Shown here: positions 7,387 to 9,773 of the stretch, in pieces
Position numbering within the stretch: position 1 is the first letter of the stretch
How the letters are laid out: each line of letters opens with the position of its first letter
Origin: Glaciecola sp964446865
Lineage (GTDB): Bacteria; Pseudomonadota; Gammaproteobacteria; Enterobacterales; Alteromonadaceae
Assembly (NCBI GenBank): GCA_964446865.1
Contig: CAYURD010000133.1
Span: 1-9,773, forward strand
DNA length: 9,773 bases
Reading direction: 5' to 3'
Notes under the pieces: model-generated
Databases searched by the model: none
Seen by the model: the letters and a program-made list of their open reading frames with translations, nothing else
Told to the model about the DNA's origin: nothing
Position numbers and translations under genes: made by a program

Positions 7387-7800
7387 ATGATAAAAATAAA
7401 CCACAATTTGGCGATAGAAGACTCTGAAGTAGAACTGTCTGCAATTAGAGCGATGGGCAGTGGCGGCCAAAATGTGAATAAAGTATCTAGTGCCATTCAT
7501 TTACGATTTGATATTAATGCATCAAGTTTGCCTGAGATTTACAAAACAAGACTACTAAACCTGCAAGACAAACGCATCAGTAAAGAAGGTGTTCTCATCA
7601 TCAAAGCGCAGACGCATCGTACTCAAGAGAAAAATCGACAGCAAGCCATTTTACGCCTTATTGATGTGATTACTTTGGTGACAAAAGAAGAAAAGCCTAG
7701 AAAAGCCACTAGACCCTCTTTGGCTGCAAAACGCCGTCGAGTCGATAGCAAAAAGCGAACGGGACTCACTAAAACGCTGCGAAAAAAGATTGATTACTAA
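7387..7800 (+). CDS. arfB: ArfB (YaeJ), ribosome-rescue peptidyl-tRNA hydrolase
   Basis: Releases nascent chains from ribosomes stalled on mRNAs without a stop codon, acting as a codon-independent peptidyl-tRNA hydrolase. The 137-residue protein has the catalytic release-factor motif GSGGQNVNK (24-32; GGQ at 26-28), AIHLRFDI (36-43) shared with E. coli YaeJ, and a Lys/Arg-rich C-terminal tail from about 104 (KATRPSLAAKRRRVDSKKRT) that in ArfB inserts into the empty mRNA channel. The length matches E. coli ArfB (140). The start gives the same register of the GGQ motif as E. coli, though the Shine-Dalgarno is poor. It lacks the domains of a canonical RF1/RF2. The CreA-family gene begins 43 nt downstream. 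Confidence 0.95.
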   Translation: MIKINHNLAIEDSEVELSAIRAMGSGGQNVNKVSSAIHLRFDINASSLPEIYKTRLLNLQDKRISKEGVLIIKAQTHRTQEKNRQQAILRLIDVITLVTKEEKPRKATRPSLAAKRRRVDSKKRTGLTKTLRKKIDY

Positions 7801-7843
7801 CACTCATAAGTACTAATGATATTCATAAAAACAAGGAATTACT

Positions 7844-8317
7844 ATGTTACCAAGAACTTTTATCATTTTTGTGGCGACACTCACTTTTTTATTTGGCTGT
7901 AGCGATAATGAAGTAGGAGACGTGTCTTTAGGGGTATTTACTACAAAAGACATTAAAATTGACTCCTTACAAGATCCCATCGTGACTGGCGTTACTTGTC
8001 ATATATCGAGTATTGAAGCGAATCTAGATTTAGCAGACCCTTCTGATAGCTCAATTGCGTGCAGACAAACGGGTAAAATAACCGCCGATATGATTGCGCA
8101 AATAGACACATCATCATCAGGTGAAATCGTATTTAGAAAATCAAAAAGTATCTTTTTTAAGAATATGAAAGTAAGACGTATTTTAGATGCAGACACGCAA
8201 ACATTGATGTATGTTTCGTACTCAACAAAGGAAACATCAGGCAGTTATAAACATAGTTTATCAACTGTTCCTTTGTGGAATACAGGTGGATATAAGAGCA
8301 ATAATTCGACAGAATAA
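7844..8317 (+). CDS. creA: CreA-family protein, predicted lipoprotein
   Basis: A 157-residue exported protein related to E. coli CreA, a periplasmic protein whose role is not established. MLPRTFIIFVATLTFLFGC is a lipoprotein signal with lipobox LFGC and Cys19; Ser at +2 predicts the outer membrane. CreA-like features are DPxVxxVTCHIS (44-55), SxxSIACRQTG (69-77), GEIVFRKSKSIFFKNMKVRR (93-112) and the end LSTVPLW (139-145). Cys52 and Cys73 match the two family cysteines and may form a disulfide. Unlike E. coli CreA, which as I recall has an ordinary signal peptide, this one appears lipidated. Start 7844 has AAGGA six bases upstream. There is no creBCD nearby; the only close neighbour is arfB. 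The last ~12 residues are polar and unlike E. coli. Confidence 0.87.
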   Translation: MLPRTFIIFVATLTFLFGCSDNEVGDVSLGVFTTKDIKIDSLQDPIVTGVTCHISSIEANLDLADPSDSSIACRQTGKITADMIAQIDTSSSGEIVFRKSKSIFFKNMKVRRILDADTQTLMYVSYSTKETSGSYKHSLSTVPLWNTGGYKSNNSTE

Positions 8318-8665
8318 TGGACAAATTTACATTTATTTGCACCCATTTTGAGCGATAAAAACAAGAGATCATTGCAAATTTACAGCTTTAATTTTGTATA
8401 CAAAATAGAAATTAAGTGTATTTTTTAATTTACAGAATTTATTAATAAATACTGATAGTTATAAGATAAATACTTATCGAGTTATGCTAATCCAGCATGC
8501 CTAGTGTCAGTTTTTTTTACAGTTTTGTAGACACACAAAATACCATGCGCTCAAGAGTCTGAAAACATAGTGATTTTTTTTGTGGATCGTATATTGCATA
8601 AATCTTCATTACATAATAATAATATGTACTAAAATTTTAATAATTAACTAAGTAGGGATGTATTC
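8318..8665. other. AT-rich intergenic region with a 16-nt palindrome
   Basis: 348 nt without a credible gene. It contains a perfect 16-nt palindrome, attttgtatacaaaat, at 8391-8406, a small hairpin atgct/agcat around aatcc at 8484-8498, and T-runs at 8511-8518 and 8574-8581. No intrinsic terminator for creA is convincing. The 3' part probably holds the promoter of the acidic exported protein. The palindrome lies about 260 nt before that gene and could be an operator or simply AT-rich symmetry. Confidence 0.6.
8594..8623 (+). promoter_or_regulatory. Candidate promoter of the acidic exported protein
   Basis: TTGCAT (8594-8599) and AATAAT (8618-8623; five of six matches to TATAAT) are separated by 18 nt, giving a start site near 8630 and a leader of about 35 nt. 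AGGGA at 8654-8658 is the ribosome-binding site, seven bases before ATG 8666. The region is so AT-rich that the -10 match is weak evidence alone. Confidence 0.35.
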
Positions 8666-9262
8666 ATGAAGTTAACAAAATTATTTGCATCAGCGGCACT
8701 ATCTTTAGGCCTAGCATTCAGTGCTAATGCAGAACTAATCGTACAAACTTTCGATCTTGACGTAGCTGATGGTTCAGCAACGATCGAGATTGCTGGTAAC
8801 ACCTCAAACGCAACTGAAATTGGCGGAGATTTCCTTTTCGTCAACGACGAGTTAGACTATTTCAATATTCTTGGTCTTACTATTCCGGGCATGGATTCTA
8901 TGGATTACATGTTCAGCGGTGGTGACTTAGTTGATGCGTTTCCACTTCTTGAAGCAGTAGCTTACGGCGACTCTGTTAGCGGCGAAGGCGAAAACAACGG
9001 CTTCTATGAAATCGTTTTTGAAATCGACTTATCGTTTATCAGCGACATGATCTTCGGTTCTGCTGAAGTTGAAATCTTCAACGATGACTTTGGTACTTCA
9101 GTTGTACTAGTTGACTTGTTTGCAGAAGTTGGTAACGAATTAATCACCGACGGTGATGTTGAAGGCGACGCAACTGCTGGCGCTGTAAAAGTTAGCGCAC
9201 CAGCTACTTTAGGCTTTGTTTTGCTTTCAATGGGTGCTTTAGTTTTTGCACGTAGAAAGTAA
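8666..9262 (+). CDS. Secreted, highly acidic protein with PEP-CTERM-like C-terminus
   Basis: A 198-residue exported protein of unknown function. The signal peptide is MKLTKLFASAALSLGLAFSANA, cleaved after ANA (residue 22). The mature part to residue 174 has 33 Asp/Glu in 152 residues and no Lys, Arg, His or Cys. The tail is tripartite like a PEP-CTERM sorting signal: VSAPATL (176-182), a hydrophobic stretch FVLLSMGALVF (184-194) and terminal ARRK. The usual Pro-Glu-Pro is replaced by Ala-Pro-Ala, a variant I associate with Alteromonadales; processing by an exosortase-type transpeptidase is inference, and none is encoded here. Asn codons are AAC in seven of nine cases despite the AT-rich context, which fits strong expression. 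The gene stands alone with its own promoter region and a strong terminator. It could be a surface, matrix or calcium-binding protein. Confidence 0.8.
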   Translation: MKLTKLFASAALSLGLAFSANAELIVQTFDLDVADGSATIEIAGNTSNATEIGGDFLFVNDELDYFNILGLTIPGMDSMDYMFSGGDLVDAFPLLEAVAYGDSVSGEGENNGFYEIVFEIDLSFISDMIFGSAEVEIFNDDFGTSVVLVDLFAEVGNELITDGDVEGDATAGAVKVSAPATLGFVLLSMGALVFARRK

Positions 9263-9286
9263 TTTGTTCTAAGTAATTAGAGTATC

Positions 9287-9315
9287 AAACCGACCCTTAG
9301 TGGTCGGTTTTTTTT
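9287..9315 (+). terminator. Strong intrinsic terminator
   Basis: AAACCGACC (9287-9295) pairs perfectly with GGTCGGTTT (9302-9310) across the six-base loop CTTAGT, and the T-run continues to 9315. It lies 24 nt after the stop of the acidic exported protein and is oriented to end its transcript. Confidence 0.93.
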
Positions 9316-9448
9316 CGTCTCGAGTTTGTATTCGTTTCCTGTTTTTGCTTTGCTCATATGCTTCACCGAGTCGTATGCACCACCTCGTTAAATCTATATC
9401 TCGCCATTCTGGCAAAGGCCTAATACTATTCGTTTAAGCCAAAACCAC
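9316..9448. other. Non-coding stretch before the repeat cluster
   Basis: No open frame with gene-like features, RNA gene or promoter could be supported between the terminator and the repeat cluster. The last part (9417-9440) is the left arm of an inverted repeat described separately. Confidence 0.6.
9417..9440. repeat. Left arm of an imperfect inverted repeat around the repeat cluster
   Basis: The reverse complement of this segment, ggcttaaacgaatagtatta, aligns with gtcttaagcgaacagtatta at 9688-9707 with three mismatches. The arms enclose about 250 nt holding the first hairpin element and the 20-nt tandem array. Confidence 0.65.
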
Positions 9449-9503
9449 GTCATTACCGAGACATCGGGAATCTCCTTGGAACTAATTGATGCCGGCTGAA
9501 CAT
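9441..9503. repeat. Dispersed hairpin element, copy 1
   Basis: Matches 9711-9773 at 59 of 63 positions; from 9449 on only position 9455 differs (A here, C in the other copy). The A breaks one pair of an otherwise perfect 8-bp stem (9452-9459 with 9464-9471, loop gaca). The non-palindromic part includes ggaactaattgatgccggct. No coding potential. Confidence 0.9.
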
Positions 9504-9518
9504 CTGCTTTTAAGAAGC

Positions 9519-9562
9519 TTTGCAGTAACATCCACCAGGTCCCCGCCTTCGCGAGGATGACG
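9519..9562. repeat. Copy of the GC-rich repeat core found at the window start
   Basis: Forty-one of 44 bases match 8-51 in the same orientation, including ccccgccttcgcgaggatga. It leads directly into the 20-nt tandem array, whose units repeat its right-hand half. Confidence 0.88.
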
Positions 9563-9690
9563 GGGTATTCGCGAGGATGACGGGGTATTCGCGAGGATGA
9601 CGAGGTATTCGCGAGGATGGCGAGGTATTCGCGAGGATGACGGGGTATTCGCGAGGATGGCGAGGTATTCGCGAGGATGACGAGGTAGTC
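9551..9690. repeat. Minisatellite: seven tandem 20-nt units
   Basis: Seven head-to-tail units of gcgaggatgacggggtattc with an exact 20-nt period and no insertions. Variation is almost confined to unit position 10 (a,a,a,g,a,g,a) and position 13 (g,g,a,a,g,a,a), with the final unit ending in tagtc. The unit is the right half of the GC-rich dispersed element plus a short linker, so the array grew by repeated duplication of an element edge. It is not coding: the 20-nt period would change frame. There are no spacers, so it is not CRISPR. Confidence 0.95.
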
Positions 9691-9707
9691 TTAAGCGAAC
9701 AGTATTA
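9688..9707. repeat. Right arm of the imperfect inverted repeat
   Basis: The segment gtcttaagcgaacagtatta is complementary, with three mismatches, to 9417-9440. Its part aagcgaaca is also found at the exit of the tandem repeats at the window start (126-134), so it may be a genuine boundary of the repeat element. Confidence 0.6.
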
Positions 9708-9710
9708 GCA

Positions 9711-9773
9711 AAAACATAGTCATTCCCGAGACATCGGGAATCTCCTTGGAACTAATTGATGCCGGCTGAACAT
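9711..9773. repeat. Dispersed hairpin element, copy 2, running off the window end
   Basis: Second copy of 9441-9503. Here the stem is perfect: ATTCCCGA (9722-9729) and TCGGGAAT (9734-9741) around loop gaca. The near-identical part, 9719-9773, is 55 nt and ends at the last base of the window, so the true right end of the element is not visible. Confidence 0.9.

Noticed and set aside
8157..8372. 71-codon minus-strand frame over the creA 3' end
   Set aside because: Largely antisense to creA, low-complexity hydrophobic composition, and no ribosome-binding site seen.
9551..9690. Possible CRISPR array
   Set aside because: The 20-nt units are contiguous with no spacers, the period is too short, and there are no cas genes.

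Overview
The window looks like chromosomal DNA of a marine gammaproteobacterium, most likely from the Alteromonadales. This rests on AT-rich coding sequence, a long-form DapD, a lipoprotein dipeptidyl peptidase IV, ArfB and MgsA that closely resemble the E. coli proteins, and a C-terminal anchor that looks like a PEP-CTERM variant. The genus cannot be fixed by eye. Most of the window is ordinary core and housekeeping sequence. There is no phage, plasmid, transposase, CRISPR or defence module, and no tRNA or rRNA.

Layout. 1-131: short tandem repeats built on a dispersed GC-rich palindrome. 160-1915 (minus): dapD, started by TTG, then a polytopic BPSS1780-family membrane protein. 2169-5128 (plus): a DUF1439/YceB-like lipoprotein, then a lipoprotein dipeptidyl peptidase IV (S9B). 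5129-5354: convergent junction with a 100-N assembly gap, an identical 55-nt sequence on both sides of it, and a REP-like hairpin. 5355-7321 (minus): mgsA, an M14 zinc carboxypeptidase and cdd. 7387-8317 (plus): arfB and a CreA-family lipoprotein. 8318-8665: AT-rich intergenic DNA with a 16-nt palindrome. 8666-9262 (plus): an exported, extremely acidic protein with a PEP-CTERM-like tail, ended by a strong intrinsic terminator. 9316-9773: non-coding repeat cluster with a hairpin element, seven 20-nt tandem units and a second copy of the hairpin element running off the end.

How the genes relate. They are mostly independent functions: lysine/peptidoglycan precursor synthesis (dapD), envelope lipoproteins, peptide breakdown (DPP-IV, M14), pyrimidine salvage (cdd), triose-phosphate overflow (mgsA) and ribosome rescue (arfB). 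The likely transcription units are dapD-membrane protein, DUF1439-DPP-IV, M14-cdd (7-nt spacing) and arfB-creA. mgsA and arfB are divergent with 65 nt between their starts.

The most unusual content is the repeat family at both ends and at the convergent junction, and the acidic surface protein, which has no Lys, Arg or His between residues 6 and 174. The identical 55-nt flanks of the N run, and repeat-containing ends of the same length at both window ends, suggest a short-read scaffold whose contigs broke at these repeats. No convincing new multi-gene system was found.
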